Assembly: GCA_963845735.1 (NCBI GenBank)
Contig: CAWJTR010000001.1
Span: 372,001 to 436,000, forward strand
DNA from: AP-15 sp963845735
GTDB taxonomy: Bacteria > Pseudomonadota > Alphaproteobacteria > ATCC43930 > CGMCC-115725
Direction: 5' to 3'
DNA length: 64,000 nt
Below, piece by piece: positions 1-8,244 of this stretch (the stretch's first letter is position 1; each line of letters begins with the position of its first letter). The translations under genes and the position numbers were made by a program. The notes under the pieces are model-generated. The model was not told where the DNA came from. It ran no database searches and worked only from the letters and a program-made list of their open reading frames with translations.

Positions 1-267
1 TGGTCGCGGAGGCGCAAGGCGGCGGGGCACGCCGTGCGGCGGCGGGACCCTGCTTGGCTGGTCCTGGCCGTGCCGGAAGCGCCGCCGAATATGCTCGATA
101 CATTCCGCGAAGTCAGCCGACGAGATCGTCTGCCTCGCGATGCTGCCGGCCTTCGGAGCGATCGGATTCTACTACCTGGATTTTCTCAAATGAGCGATGC
201 GGAGGTGACCGATCTCCTCGCCCGCACCCCGCCGGCGGTCGCGGCGAGCGAACCACCAGAGCGTTGA
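1..267 (+). pseudogene. phosphoribosyltransferase-family protein, 3' fragment with frame breaks
   Basis: The gene runs in from the left edge. Frame 1 reads AVRRRDPAWLVLAVPEAPP up to about position 110. The similarity then continues in another frame as ADEIVCLAMLPAFGAIGFYYLDF (about 113-182), and returns to frame 1 as SQMSDAEVTDLL, ending at the TGA at 265-267. Spliced together this matches the C-terminal third of the stand-alone PRTase proteins often found in FixK-regulated or stress islands (family recognition from memory). Two compensating frame breaks inside about 80 bp suggest either sequencing indels or a decaying gene. It converges on the acp gene that ends at 340. The catalytic PRPP loop would lie outside the window, so activity cannot be judged. 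Confidence 0.6.
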
Positions 268-339
268 TCACTGCAAGACACTCAGACCGATCACGCTCTT
301 CTCGCCATTCCTGCCGAGACTGGGCGGCGGCCGCGATCG

Positions 340-576
340 TCACCCGTCGAAATAGGCGATGGCGCTATCGAGAGTGCGCAGTCGCGGATAATCGGCTTCC
401 GGTATCTCGGCGCCGGTTCGTTCATGCAGCGCGACGACGAAGTTCAGGAAATCCATCGAATTGAGATCGAGCGCCTCGCGCAAATCTTCGTCGCCGGCAA
501 CAGCATCGAGATCGGCCTCCGGTGCGATGCCGCCCAAGATGTCGCGAATGACCGACTTGATTTCGCTTGCCGTCAT
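340..576 (-). CDS. acyl carrier protein at the end of the acs-PDH operon
   Basis: A 78-residue acidic protein with the acyl-carrier fold signature. The stretch LDLNSMDFLNFVV supplies the serine (residue 40) expected to carry 4'-phosphopantetheine, followed by the Met/hydrophobic helix typical of carrier proteins. The ATG overlaps the E2 stop codon (ATGA), so translation is coupled to the dehydrogenase core. It is not beside any fatty-acid synthesis genes, so it is probably a dedicated carrier. What it carries, perhaps an acyl or lipoyl intermediate, is not shown by the sequence. The carrier fold is clear; the partner is inferred only from the operon. Confidence 0.8.
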   Translation of the reverse strand: MTASEIKSVIRDILGGIAPEADLDAVAGDEDLREALDLNSMDFLNFVVALHERTGAEIPEADYPRLRTLDSAIAYFDG

Positions 577-1775
577 AGCTTGTCCGGTTCCTGCAAAAGC
601 TGCTCGATCGCATTCAGCAGCACGGCGCCGACATGACCATCGCTCGATCGGTGGTCGGCGGCGAGGCTGACCGTAACCAGCGGCCGTGCTTCGATCCGTC
701 CGTCGGCAATCCATGGCCGGGTCGATAAGCTGCCAAAACCGATGATCGCCACCTGCGGCGGATAGATGATCCCCATCACGGTCTCGGCCCCGCGCTCGCC
801 GAGGCTGGTGACGGTGACGGTCGGCGAGCTGAGTTCCGAGCTGCGCAGCCCGCCGCTGCGGGCGCGCTGCACGAGATCGCGCATGGCCGTCATCAACTCC
901 GCGAGCGATCGCTGATCGGCGTCGCGGATCGCCGGCGCCACCAATCCGCCGCCGCGCAGCGATATTGCCCAGCCGACATGAATTCCGGCGCCTGGCTGGA
1001 AGGCGCCGTCGACATAGGTGCCGTTCAGCTGCGGCACCGCGCGCAACGCCAATGCGCTTGCCTTCAGCAGCAACACTGCCGGCAATAGTCGCTTTGGCAC
1101 CGGCTGCGCCGCGTTGAAGGTTTCGAGCCAGGCGAGCGCGGCGCCAAGATCGACGGTGTGACCGAGGTAGTAATGCGGAATCTCGCGTTTCGAGCGGCCC
1201 ATCGCCGCGGCGATCGCCTTGCGCATCTCGGTTGCATCGAACCCGGCGCGGCGCGGCTTCTCCGCGGGCGCCGAAACTGCGGCTGCGAGCGTTCCCGGAT
1301 GCGCCGTCGCTGCAGCTTCGACATCGGCAAGCGTCACCGATCCTTCCACCCCGGTGCCGAGAGCGGCCGCCAGATCGAAAGCAAGCTCGGCCGCCCGCCG
1401 CCGTGCCGCGGGTGTCACTTTTTCGCCGCGCGGTGCGGGCGTGAGGTCTATCTGCGGTGCTGGAGCTGCGGGTGGCTGGGGTCTCCGAGATTCGCGCGGC
1501 GGCGCAACAGGGGCGACTTTCTGTTGCGGCTGCTCGGCTATGCGCTCGCCGACCCGCGCCAACAATCCGCCGACCGGAACCTTGGTTCCGACGGGCGCAA
1601 CGATCTCGGAAACGACACCCTCGTCGAATATTTCGATCTCGATCGCACCCTTTTGCGTTTCGACGACGGCGATCACATCGCCCTTTTTCACCCGGTCGCC
1701 GGGCTTCTTCAGCCATTCGACCAAAGTTCCAGCTTCCATGTCGGCGCCGAGCGCCGGCATCAGAAAATCGCTCAC
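573..1775 (-). CDS. dihydrolipoamide acyltransferase (E2) of a 2-oxoacid dehydrogenase complex
   Basis: A 400-residue E2 that moves the acyl group from E1 to CoA. In order it has one lipoyl domain (residues about 1-77, lipoyl lysine in ETQKGAIEIE), an Ala/Pro linker, a peripheral-subunit-binding domain (TPAARRRAAEL...GTGVEGSVTLADV), and a catalytic domain ending with the active-site motif DHRSSDG. The start is the GTG at 1773-1775, overlapping the E1beta stop (GTGA); an ATG at 1760 would cut into the lipoyl domain. Pyruvate, acetoin and branched-chain complexes are hard to separate by sequence alone. The acetyl-CoA synthetase gene in the same operon favours an acetyl-CoA-producing role. No E3 gene is present nearby. 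Confidence 0.88.
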   Translation of the reverse strand: MSDFLMPALGADMEAGTLVEWLKKPGDRVKKGDVIAVVETQKGAIEIEIFDEGVVSEIVAPVGTKVPVGGLLARVGERIAEQPQQKVAPVAPPRESRRPQPPAAPAPQIDLTPAPRGEKVTPAARRRAAELAFDLAAALGTGVEGSVTLADVEAAATAHPGTLAAAVSAPAEKPRRAGFDATEMRKAIAAAMGRSKREIPHYYLGHTVDLGAALAWLETFNAAQPVPKRLLPAVLLLKASALALRAVPQLNGTYVDGAFQPGAGIHVGWAISLRGGGLVAPAIRDADQRSLAELMTAMRDLVQRARSGGLRSSELSSPTVTVTSLGERGAETVMGIIYPPQVAIIGFGSLSTRPWIADGRIEARPLVTVSLAADHRSSDGHVGAVLLNAIEQLLQEPDKL

Positions 1776-2788
1776 TGACCGGTCTTGCCGGGTCGCACGA
1801 GACCGCGCGCCGCAGCGGCTATCTCTCCACGCTGGGGCAGCGCAGCATCCTCCAGATGCGGCGCGTAGGGCATCGGCACTTCCCGGCCGCACACGCGCCG
1901 CAACGGCGCATCGAGGTCGAAGAAAGCCTCCTCGGCAATGCGCATGCCGATCTCGGCGGAAAGCGACCCGCTCTTCCAGCCTTCGTCGATGATGACGCAG
2001 CGCCGGGTCTTTGACACCGAGGCCAGGATGGTCTCGGTATCGAGCGGCCGCAGCACGCGCAGATCGATAACCTCGGCAGCGATGCCTTCCGCCGCCAGCA
2101 TTTCGGCGGCGGCGAGCGCCTTGAACAGCCCGTTGCCATAGGCGATCAAGCTCACATCGGTGCCTTCCCGGCGCCGTTTCGCCCGGCTGATGTCAACCTG
2201 CGTGACCCCGGAGGCGATCTCGCCCTCGATATTATAGAGCATCACGTGCTCGAAGATCAGCACCGGGTTCGGATCGTCGAGCGCCGCCGCCAGCATGTAG
2301 CGCGCGTCTTCCAACACCGCCGGCGCCAGCACGCGCAGCCCGGGGATGTGCGCGTACCAGCCTTCGAGGCTATGCGAGTGCTGCGCGGCGACCCGCCGCC
2401 CGCCCCCGGTCGCCATCCGGATCACCAGCGGTACGGCGAACTGGCCGCCCGACATGTGCGCGATCGTGGCGGCGTTGTTGACGATCTGGTCGAGCGCCAA
2501 AAGGCTGAAATTGACGGTCATGATCTCGACGATCGGCCGCATGCCGGCGAGTGCCGCGCCGATGCCGGCGCCGACGAAGGCGCTCTCCGAGAGCGGCGTA
2601 TCGCGAACCCGCTCCTCACCAAATTCGTCGAGCAGCCCCTTGGTCACCGCATAGCAGCCGCCGTATCGGCCGATATCCTCGCCCATGATGAAGGTCCTGG
2701 GATCGGCCATCAGCGCGTCGCGGATCGCCTGACGGCAGGCTTCGCGATAAGTGATGCCGTTCTCGGCGGGCGCCGCGGCGGGGCTCAT
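1772..2788 (-). CDS. 2-oxoacid (pyruvate-type) dehydrogenase E1 beta subunit
   Basis: A 338-residue transketolase-like E1 beta subunit. It begins ITYREACRQAIRDALMADPRTFIMGEDIG, where the glutamate in GEDIG contacts the thiamine diphosphate of the partner alpha chain. It contains the family stretches RDTPLSESAFVGAGIGAALAGMRPI and a C-terminal domain with IDLRVLRPLDTETI. It overlaps E1alpha upstream (ATGA at 2785-2788) and E2 downstream by 4 nt. With E1alpha it forms the alpha2beta2 decarboxylase that loads the E2 lipoyl arm. Length is normal for the family. Confidence 0.9.
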   Translation of the reverse strand: MSPAAAPAENGITYREACRQAIRDALMADPRTFIMGEDIGRYGGCYAVTKGLLDEFGEERVRDTPLSESAFVGAGIGAALAGMRPIVEIMTVNFSLLALDQIVNNAATIAHMSGGQFAVPLVIRMATGGGRRVAAQHSHSLEGWYAHIPGLRVLAPAVLEDARYMLAAALDDPNPVLIFEHVMLYNIEGEIASGVTQVDISRAKRRREGTDVSLIAYGNGLFKALAAAEMLAAEGIAAEVIDLRVLRPLDTETILASVSKTRRCVIIDEGWKSGSLSAEIGMRIAEEAFFDLDAPLRRVCGREVPMPYAPHLEDAALPQRGEIAAAARGLVRPGKTGQ

Positions 2789-3774
2789 GCCGGCACCCGT
2801 TCCATCGTGACGAACCGTTCCAGCTCCTCGACCGGCTCCAGGCTGCCGGCCTCGGCAAAGGCGACGGCCGCTGCGACTTCGGCGTCGACATCGGCCTCGA
2901 TGCGCGTCACTTCTTCTCCCTGGATCAAGCCGCTTGCTCGCAGCCAGCCTTGAAACCGCACAATCGGCCCATTCTTGCGCCACCTCTCGAGCTCGTCCTT
3001 GTCGCGATAGAGCTGCGCATCGAACATCGAATGGGCCCGGAACCGGTAAGTGCGACATTCGAGCAATTGGGGCCCTTCGCCGCCGCGAGTTTGCGCGATG
3101 GCGTGCCGCGCCGCGGACTCGACCGCGACGACGTCCATGCCATCCACGGCGACGCCCGGCATCCGGTAGCCGGCGGCCTTGCGGGAGAGATCGGTCTCGG
3201 CCTCTGCCCGGGCCAGCGCCATCCCCATCGCATAGAGGTTGTTCTCGCACACGAACAGCACCGGCAGGCGCCATAGCGACGCCAGATTCATGCTTTCGTG
3301 GAATTCGCCCTCGTCGACCGCTCCGTCGCCGAAGAAGCAAGCCGTGACCGTGTTTCGCCCCTGCATCTTGTCGCCGAGGGCGATGCCTAAAGCGAGCGGC
3401 AGGCCACCGCCGACGATCGCGTTGCCACCGTAAAACCGCGTCGCGCGGTCGAAGATGTGCATCGACCCGCCATGCCCGCGACAACACCCCTCCTCTTTGC
3501 CCAGCATCTCGGCCATCAGCCGATCCATTCCGATCCCGCGGGCGATTGCCTGACCATGCTCACGATAGGTGGCGACGACGGCATCGCGTGGCGTCAGAGC
3601 CTCCATAACCCCGACCGATACCGCTTCTTCCCCGTCGTAAAGGTGCAGAAATCCGAGGATCTTTTGCGCCTGGTACAGCTCCACGCATTTTGCTTCGAAA
3701 TGGCGGATGCGGATCATCTGCCGAAGCAGATGTTGGGCGTGCACGCGGTCTAAGTGAACCTTGTCGTCGCTCAT
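2785..3774 (-). CDS. 2-oxoacid (pyruvate-type) dehydrogenase E1 alpha subunit
   Basis: A 329-residue ThDP-dependent E1 alpha subunit. The ThDP/Mg motif is GDGAVDEGEFHESMNLASLWRLPVLFVCENN (GDG at about residue 150, closing NN). Upstream stretches RHFEAKCVELY, HLYDGEEAVSVG and GHGGSMHIF match pyruvate and acetoin dehydrogenase alpha chains, and FRAHSMFDAQLYR is the phospho-loop region. The ATG overlaps the acs stop by 4 nt. The dihydrolipoamide dehydrogenase needed to complete the cycle must come from elsewhere in the genome. Pyruvate is the most likely substrate, but acetoin is not excluded. Confidence 0.9.
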   Translation of the reverse strand: MSDDKVHLDRVHAQHLLRQMIRIRHFEAKCVELYQAQKILGFLHLYDGEEAVSVGVMEALTPRDAVVATYREHGQAIARGIGMDRLMAEMLGKEEGCCRGHGGSMHIFDRATRFYGGNAIVGGGLPLALGIALGDKMQGRNTVTACFFGDGAVDEGEFHESMNLASLWRLPVLFVCENNLYAMGMALARAEAETDLSRKAAGYRMPGVAVDGMDVVAVESAARHAIAQTRGGEGPQLLECRTYRFRAHSMFDAQLYRDKDELERWRKNGPIVRFQGWLRASGLIQGEEVTRIEADVDAEVAAAVAFAEAGSLEPVEELERFVTMERVPA

Positions 3775-5531
3775 CGCTCGTCGCTCTCGAGGCTCGACAG
3801 ATCGCCCTCCGGGAGGCCCAGCTCGCGGGCCTTGAGCAGCCGCCGCATGATCTTGCCGCTGCGCGTTTTGGGCAGGTTGGAACGGAAGTCGATCTCCTTC
3901 GGAGCCACCGCCGCGCCAAGCCGGCGCCTTGCGTACCCCAACACTTCCCTTCGCAGCTCCTCCGAAGCGGAGTAGGCCGGCTTCAGTGCGACGAAGGCTT
4001 TGACGATTTCTCCCGCCACCGGGTCGGGCTTGCCGATGACGCCCGCCTCGGCCACTGCTGGATGTTCCATCAGGGCGCTTTCGACTTCGAAGGGCCCGAT
4101 CAGATGCCCCGATGACTTGATCACGTCATCCGCGCGCCCGACGAACCAGAAGTAGCCATCGCTATCTCGCTTGGCCAGATCGCCGGTCAGATACCACGGC
4201 CCGGAGAAGCATTTGCGGAAGCGCTCTTCCTCGTGCAGATAGCCGCGCATCATCGACGGCCAGCCCGATTTCAAGGCCAGTTCGCCTTGCACCATCGGCT
4301 GGTCAACTACTGTCACTGATCCGTCGGGTTCACGATGGACGATCGCGGCATCAATCCCCGGCAAGGGCAGCCCCATCGACCCCGGCTTCACCGGCAAGGC
4401 AGGGAAATTGGCGATCATGATCCCGCCGGTCTCGGTCTGCCACCAATTGTCATGGAACGGGCGGCCAAAGGCTTCGACGCCCCACAACACCGCTTCCGGG
4501 TTTAGCGGCTCACCGACGCTCGCCATAAACCGCAGCGCTCTGAGATCGTAGCCGCACAGCGCAGCCGCCCCGAGCTTCATCATCATGCGGATAGCCGTCG
4601 GCGCAGTGTACCAGACGCTCACCCGCTCCGAGGCCAGCACGCCGTACCAGGTCTGAGCGTCGAACTCTGCTTCGACGACGAGATTGGTAACGCCGTGCGT
4701 CAGCGGGGCAATGATCCCGTAGCTCGTACCGGTCACCCAGCCAGGATCGGCGGTACACCAAAAGATGTCGTCGTCGTGCAGGTCGAGTGCGTAGAGCCCT
4801 GTCACGTGGTGCGTGACGACGGCCTCATGCACGTGGATTGCGCCTTTCGGACGGCCCGTGGTGCCGCTCGTAAAATGGAGCAGCGCCATGTCTTCTGGAT
4901 CCGTGGCGGGTATGACGAAGGCATTGCTCGCGGTCGCCATTAGTGCGTCCCAGCGCACCGTGTCGGGAAACGATGCGCCCTCGTCGATCAGGATCACGTG
5001 GGCGAGCATGGGCAGGCGGCTGCGCAATCCCTCTACCTTGCGGCGATAGAGGGCCTCGGTTGTGACCAGCACTCGGGCATCGCCGATTTCGAGGCGCGTC
5101 GCGATCGGCTCGGGACCGAAGGCGGAGAAGAGGGGTGATGCCACGCACTTTGCCTTTAGGGCACCGAGCATGGCGATATAAAGTTCGGGCACGCGTCCCA
5201 AGAGGATAAACACGCGGTCGCCCTCGCCCACGCCAAGGCCGTTCAAAGCGTTGGCGAACCGGTTGGTGACCGCGGCCAGGTCGCGGTAGGTGAACTCGCG
5301 CCGCGCTCCCGATTTGCCGAGCCAGCGCAATGCCACCCGTTCGGCGCGGGGGCCGTTCGCGTGTCTGTCCACCGCTTCATGAGCGATGTTCAACCCGCAG
5401 CCGCCAGGCAGTCCATCCAGCAAAGCCCGTGCCTTGGCCCAGTCGAAATCGGCGCGCACCGCCGCGTAGTCGACAAGGTTCGGGCGAGTCGCCCATTGGG
5501 CCGGGTCTTTGGCTAAGGGAGGATGGGTCAT
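3771..5531 (-). CDS. acsA: acetyl-CoA synthetase (AMP-forming), first gene of the acs-PDH operon
   Basis: A 586-residue ANL-superfamily ligase activating acetate (or a short acid) to acyl-CoA through an acyl-AMP. Visible motifs are the P-loop-like TSGTTGRPKGAIHVH (about residue 228), NWWQTETGG, YLTGDLAKRDSDGYFWFVGRADDVIKSSGHLIGPFEVE (hinge and CoA domain), and the C-terminal LPKTRSGKIMRR, whose lysine is the adenylation lysine regulated by acetylation in Acs enzymes. It is somewhat shorter than classical Acs (about 650 aa) and closer to the AcsA/short-chain type. A FixK-type box lies 73 bp upstream of the ATG. The stop overlaps the E1alpha start, making acs the head of a five-gene coupled operon. 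Confidence 0.88.
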   Translation of the reverse strand: MTHPPLAKDPAQWATRPNLVDYAAVRADFDWAKARALLDGLPGGCGLNIAHEAVDRHANGPRAERVALRWLGKSGARREFTYRDLAAVTNRFANALNGLGVGEGDRVFILLGRVPELYIAMLGALKAKCVASPLFSAFGPEPIATRLEIGDARVLVTTEALYRRKVEGLRSRLPMLAHVILIDEGASFPDTVRWDALMATASNAFVIPATDPEDMALLHFTSGTTGRPKGAIHVHEAVVTHHVTGLYALDLHDDDIFWCTADPGWVTGTSYGIIAPLTHGVTNLVVEAEFDAQTWYGVLASERVSVWYTAPTAIRMMMKLGAAALCGYDLRALRFMASVGEPLNPEAVLWGVEAFGRPFHDNWWQTETGGIMIANFPALPVKPGSMGLPLPGIDAAIVHREPDGSVTVVDQPMVQGELALKSGWPSMMRGYLHEEERFRKCFSGPWYLTGDLAKRDSDGYFWFVGRADDVIKSSGHLIGPFEVESALMEHPAVAEAGVIGKPDPVAGEIVKAFVALKPAYSASEELRREVLGYARRRLGAAVAPKEIDFRSNLPKTRSGKIMRRLLKARELGLPEGDLSSLESDER

Positions 5532-5603
5532 CGCGACATTGCCTTATCGGGATGCGAGGCCGGTTCGGTCTCAAACAAATGACGCACCGGCGCGTTGTCC
5601 GCC

Positions 5604-5617
5604 TTGATCTAGCTCAA
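5604..5617 (-). promoter_or_regulatory. FNR/FixK-type box upstream of acsA
   Basis: On the plus strand it reads TTGATCTAGCTCAA, one mismatch from TTGAT-N4-ATCAA. It lies 73 bp before the acsA ATG on the minus strand, room enough for a class II (-41.5) site with a short leader. The binding protein is inferred to be the FixK-type regulator at 23738-24448. Confidence 0.72.
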
Positions 5618-5639
5618 CCCGATTTAGGTTCGTTCGTCC

Positions 5640-6122
5640 GGGCGCTGGCCCGAGCGTCGCTGGCGGGGATCATTGCCGGCAAAGCGATCGGCGTGCCGGC
5701 GTTCTGGCCGATGGCAACGACCATGGCGTTGATCGAGCAAGGGCTGGAACTTCGAATTTGTGGCAGAGGAGATCAAGCTTCGCGGCCTGCGCTCGCTACG
5801 CCGAACCATCTGCGCCTCGGGCTGCGCACGATGTTCCTGCGCGAACACGGCACGCCCGGCCTCGGCCGGAAATTGAACTTCGGCGATATCGCTTGCCCGA
5901 CCTATCTTCTTGCCGGCGCGGCGGATGACGTCACCGAGCAGGCACTCGACGCAGCCCAACATCTTGGGACGCCGACCGATCAGATCATTAAGAAGACCGT
6001 ACGGGGGGCATATCGGCCTCTTTTTGAGCGCCCGGACGCTTAGTCAGTATTGGCCGTCAATCGCGACGTGGATAAAAGCTATGAGACCGCCTTCGCCCGT
6101 AACTCGATCGTCGAGATCGTGA
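5640..6122 (+). pseudogene. PHA-synthase-like alpha/beta hydrolase, internally deleted remnant
   Basis: The frame running to 6043 holds FWPMATTMALIEQGLEL and ATPNHLRLGLRTMFLREHG, which resemble the N-terminal part of PhaC-like proteins (TPN...LEL.TMRLRDF). It then jumps directly to C-terminal sequence: LNFGDIACPTYLLAGAADDVTEQALDAAQHLGTPTDQI. After a frame break near 6008 the ending GGHIGLFLSARTLSQYWPSIATWI follows in another frame. The middle of the protein, with the lipase box and catalytic Cys, is missing, so this is an internal deletion plus a frameshift. Recognition rests on memory of the family. The remnant sits between the acs promoter and fixJ. Confidence 0.55.
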
Positions 6123-6183
6123 GGTCCGGCGTGACCGGCGCCCTGTGCTGCCAGCTCCGTGCCGGTTACCCATCGTCCGGTGA

Positions 6184-6798
6184 TCAGTTCGCGGGCGGCA
6201 GGATGCCGGCAGCGAGGCTCATTCTAATCAGTTCCGACAGACTGCGCGCGCCCATCTTGTCCATGATGCGGGCACGGTGGATCTCGACCGTACGCGGGCT
6301 GATCGCCAGATCATAGGCAATGGATTTGTTGGGTAATCCGGCGAGCAGACCCAACAGGACTTCTCGCTCGCGCGGCGTCAACATCCCTAGCCGCTCCGCC
6401 GCCACAGGATCCTGATCGCGCGGCCTGGCAAGCCGGTTCAAAGCCGCCGTGGCGCTATTGAGGATCGTCTCGGCGGCGAAAGGCTTTTCGATGAAGTCGA
6501 CCGCGCCTGCCTTCATCGCGCGCACCGCGAGCGGGACATCGCCATGTCCGGTGATCACGATCAGCGGGAACGAGAATGCTCGCTCGACCAAGCGCTGCTG
6601 CAATTCGAGCCCGTCCATATCGGGCATGCGGATATCGGCAATCAGGCAGCCCGGACGCAAGCCCGGCGCCGCGGCGAGAAATTGCGGCGCCCCCGCGAAA
6701 CTGCGCACAGTGTAGCCCCGCGCTTCGAGCAAGAGCGAAAGCGAGTCGCGCACCGCTTCGTCATCATCGACGACGTAAATGAACTGACTTGCCGGCAT
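6184..6798 (-). CDS. fixJ: FixJ-type two-component response regulator
   Basis: A 204-residue regulator. The receiver domain (residues about 5-118) has the acidic pair VVDDDEA, the phospho-acceptor in IADIRMPDMDGLELQ, the Thr in VITGHGDV and the Lys in EKPF. The C-terminal LuxR/NarL-type HTH reads LTPREREVLLGLLAGLPNKSIAYDLAISPRTVEIHRARIMDKMGARSLSELIRM. This architecture is FixJ/TodT-like. The ATG at 6798 has a strong Shine-Dalgarno (AGGAGG); the longer in-frame extension to 7251 has no coding character. It probably receives phosphate from the FixL-type kinase at 13860-15407, about 7 kb away, and activates fixK. Confidence 0.88.
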   Translation of the reverse strand: MPASQFIYVVDDDEAVRDSLSLLLEARGYTVRSFAGAPQFLAAAPGLRPGCLIADIRMPDMDGLELQQRLVERAFSFPLIVITGHGDVPLAVRAMKAGAVDFIEKPFAAETILNSATAALNRLARPRDQDPVAAERLGMLTPREREVLLGLLAGLPNKSIAYDLAISPRTVEIHRARIMDKMGARSLSELIRMSLAAGILPPAN

Positions 6799-7181
6799 CG
6801 CCAGCCTCCTGAGCGTACATCTCCGGCGAAGCGGTGCGAAAAAGGTGCCGCTTCGGGGGCGCCAAATCCATCTTACGTGGACCTGCCTCCGGTGTCCGGC
6901 CGCCGGAACCGGGTTGGGCGTCGCTATTTGGCCGCACTCTGGCCTGACGTTCAAGCTCAGAGCGGCTCGCTCTCTCGCGGCCTGACCGGCGCGGCAGCTC
7001 AGCACGGATTCGGGCGGGCTATTTTTGCCACAAGACAAGCGCCAGGTCGTCGAGCGCGGCGAGCCCCATCGGGCAGATCGAGGGGAGGAGAAGATTGCAT
7101 AAATGGATTTGGTGTTATCCGCGGAAGCCGGCCGGACTCGACTGGTTGGCCGATCCCGCGGGGCGGTATGTCGATCCCAGC
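6799..7181. other. gap between fixJ and usp, no gene seen
   Basis: 383 bp upstream of fixJ. No frame shows protein-like composition and I see no FixK-type box. It presumably holds the fixJ promoter. Confidence 0.5.
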
Positions 7182-8048
7182 CTAGTGGGCGATCAAGATA
7201 GGTAGCGGGGCATCCGCGAGGACGCGTTGGGTGAAGCCGCCGAACACCCATTCCCTGAGGCGGCTGTGGCCGTACCCGCCCATGACGAGAAGCCCGGCCT
7301 TAGTGCTAACGGCGGCGAGTAGCGTCTCAGCGGCGCCGTGTGCCCCGGGTGTCAGCCGCTCTACCGTGGCGGCAAGGCCGTGCCACGCCAAGCTGCGCGC
7401 CAGCCGATCGGCGTCGTCGCGGCGGCCTTCCTCCTCCTCGACCGTCATCACAACGATTTCCTTGGTGCGCGCCAGAAAGGGCATTGCCAGGGCGACCGCA
7501 CGAGCGGCCTCCGGCGTTGGTTTCCAAGCGATCGCGATTTTTTCGGCCATCATTACCGCCGGCGCGGCGGCACCCGGGATCAACAAGGGTCGGCCGCTTT
7601 CGAGCAGCACGGCTTCGAGGATCGAGCGCAATGCAGCATCATCCCCGCTGCCCCGCGATGCCACAATCAAGTCGGCGGTCGTCCCGTAGGCCGCCATCCA
7701 GCGCGGCTCTTGGCCAGTCTCGACATGCCATTGCGCAGACGGCTTGGTTCTCCCCTCCGCCGGCGACGCAGTTATGGTCAAGCCATTGTGCGCGCAGAAT
7801 TCAGAGAAGATGCGCTGGGCTCTCGCCTCGCGCTCGCGGACCTCCTGGTCCAGCTGCTCGATCAGCCCAGAGGACAGAGCGCCGCCCCCGCCATCGGCGG
7901 TCATGGCGACCACGGCCTCGATCGTGTCGAGGCGGACATGCAGGACATCGAGATGGGCCGCAAAGGACTGGGCAGCCCGCAGTGCCACGGCAAAGGCCGC
8001 GACATCGGTCTCATTGCCGATCGCCGGGACGAGAATGGTCTTGATCAT
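7182..8048 (-). CDS. tandem universal stress protein
   Basis: 288 residues with two UspA domains (about 1-145 and 150-288). The first starts MIKTILVPAIG. The second ends with the nucleotide-loop pattern GGYGHSRLREWVFGGFTQRVLADAPLPILIAH, matching the G-x2-G-x9-G(S/T) motif of ATP-binding Usp proteins; the first domain has the weaker ASRGSGDDAALRSILEAVLLES. The ATG at 8046-8048 follows AAGGAG; an upstream ATG at 8066 precedes that ribosome site and is not used here. A FixK-type box lies 70 bp upstream. Tandem Usp proteins are typical members of low-oxygen regulons. Confidence 0.88.
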   Translation of the reverse strand: MIKTILVPAIGNETDVAAFAVALRAAQSFAAHLDVLHVRLDTIEAVVAMTADGGGGALSSGLIEQLDQEVREREARAQRIFSEFCAHNGLTITASPAEGRTKPSAQWHVETGQEPRWMAAYGTTADLIVASRGSGDDAALRSILEAVLLESGRPLLIPGAAAPAVMMAEKIAIAWKPTPEAARAVALAMPFLARTKEIVVMTVEEEEGRRDDADRLARSLAWHGLAATVERLTPGAHGAAETLLAAVSTKAGLLVMGGYGHSRLREWVFGGFTQRVLADAPLPILIAH

Positions 8049-8117
8049 CGGCAGCTCCTTTTGCAAGGGACTCGCGCGTCGCCTTATTCATTGATCGCCA
8101 ATGTCGCCGAAATGGCT

Positions 8118-8131
8118 TTGACTCAGGTCAA
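8118..8131 (-). promoter_or_regulatory. FNR/FixK-type box upstream of the universal stress protein gene
   Basis: TTGACTCAGGTCAA, a perfect TTGAC/GTCAA palindrome, 70 bp before the usp ATG on the minus strand. Confidence 0.75.
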
Positions 8132-8148
8132 TCGCCGTGGCTGGGCCG

Positions 8149-8205
8149 TCACATCGCGGCGGCGGTCACTTTGCGGAAGCGGAGCAGGGCGAGCCCAAAA
8201 TAGCG
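8149..8205 (-). pseudogene. C-terminal tail fragment of an ABC-2 permease
   Basis: The minus strand encodes YFGLALLRFRKVTAAAM followed by TGA. This is almost identical to the last residues of the permease gene at 18312-19437 (FLGLALLRFRKVTAAAM, stop). Only about 19 codons are recognisable. It is a leftover of a second copy of the yhhJ-like gene. Confidence 0.65.
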
Positions 8206-8230
8206 CATGATAGTGCGATAATGGCCGCCG

Positions 8231-8244
8231 TTGACGTGGATCAA
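8231..8244. promoter_or_regulatory. FNR/FixK-type box in the usp-hydrogenase divergent gap
   Basis: TTGACGTGGATCAA. It lies 262 bp before the hydrogenase start at 8507, so it either drives the hydrogenase with a long leader or is a relic of the promoter of the lost transporter copy whose tail is at 8149. Confidence 0.6.

Noticed and set aside
3771..5531. long-chain acyl-CoA ligase or benzoate ligase instead of Acs
   Set aside because: The NWWQTETGG and SGHLIGPFEVE motifs and the C-terminal LPKTRSGKIMRR fit acetyl/short-chain enzymes better.
6799..7251. N-terminal extension of FixJ
   Set aside because: The open frame continues but is Arg/Pro/Ser-rich noise, and a strong ribosome site marks the ATG at 6798.
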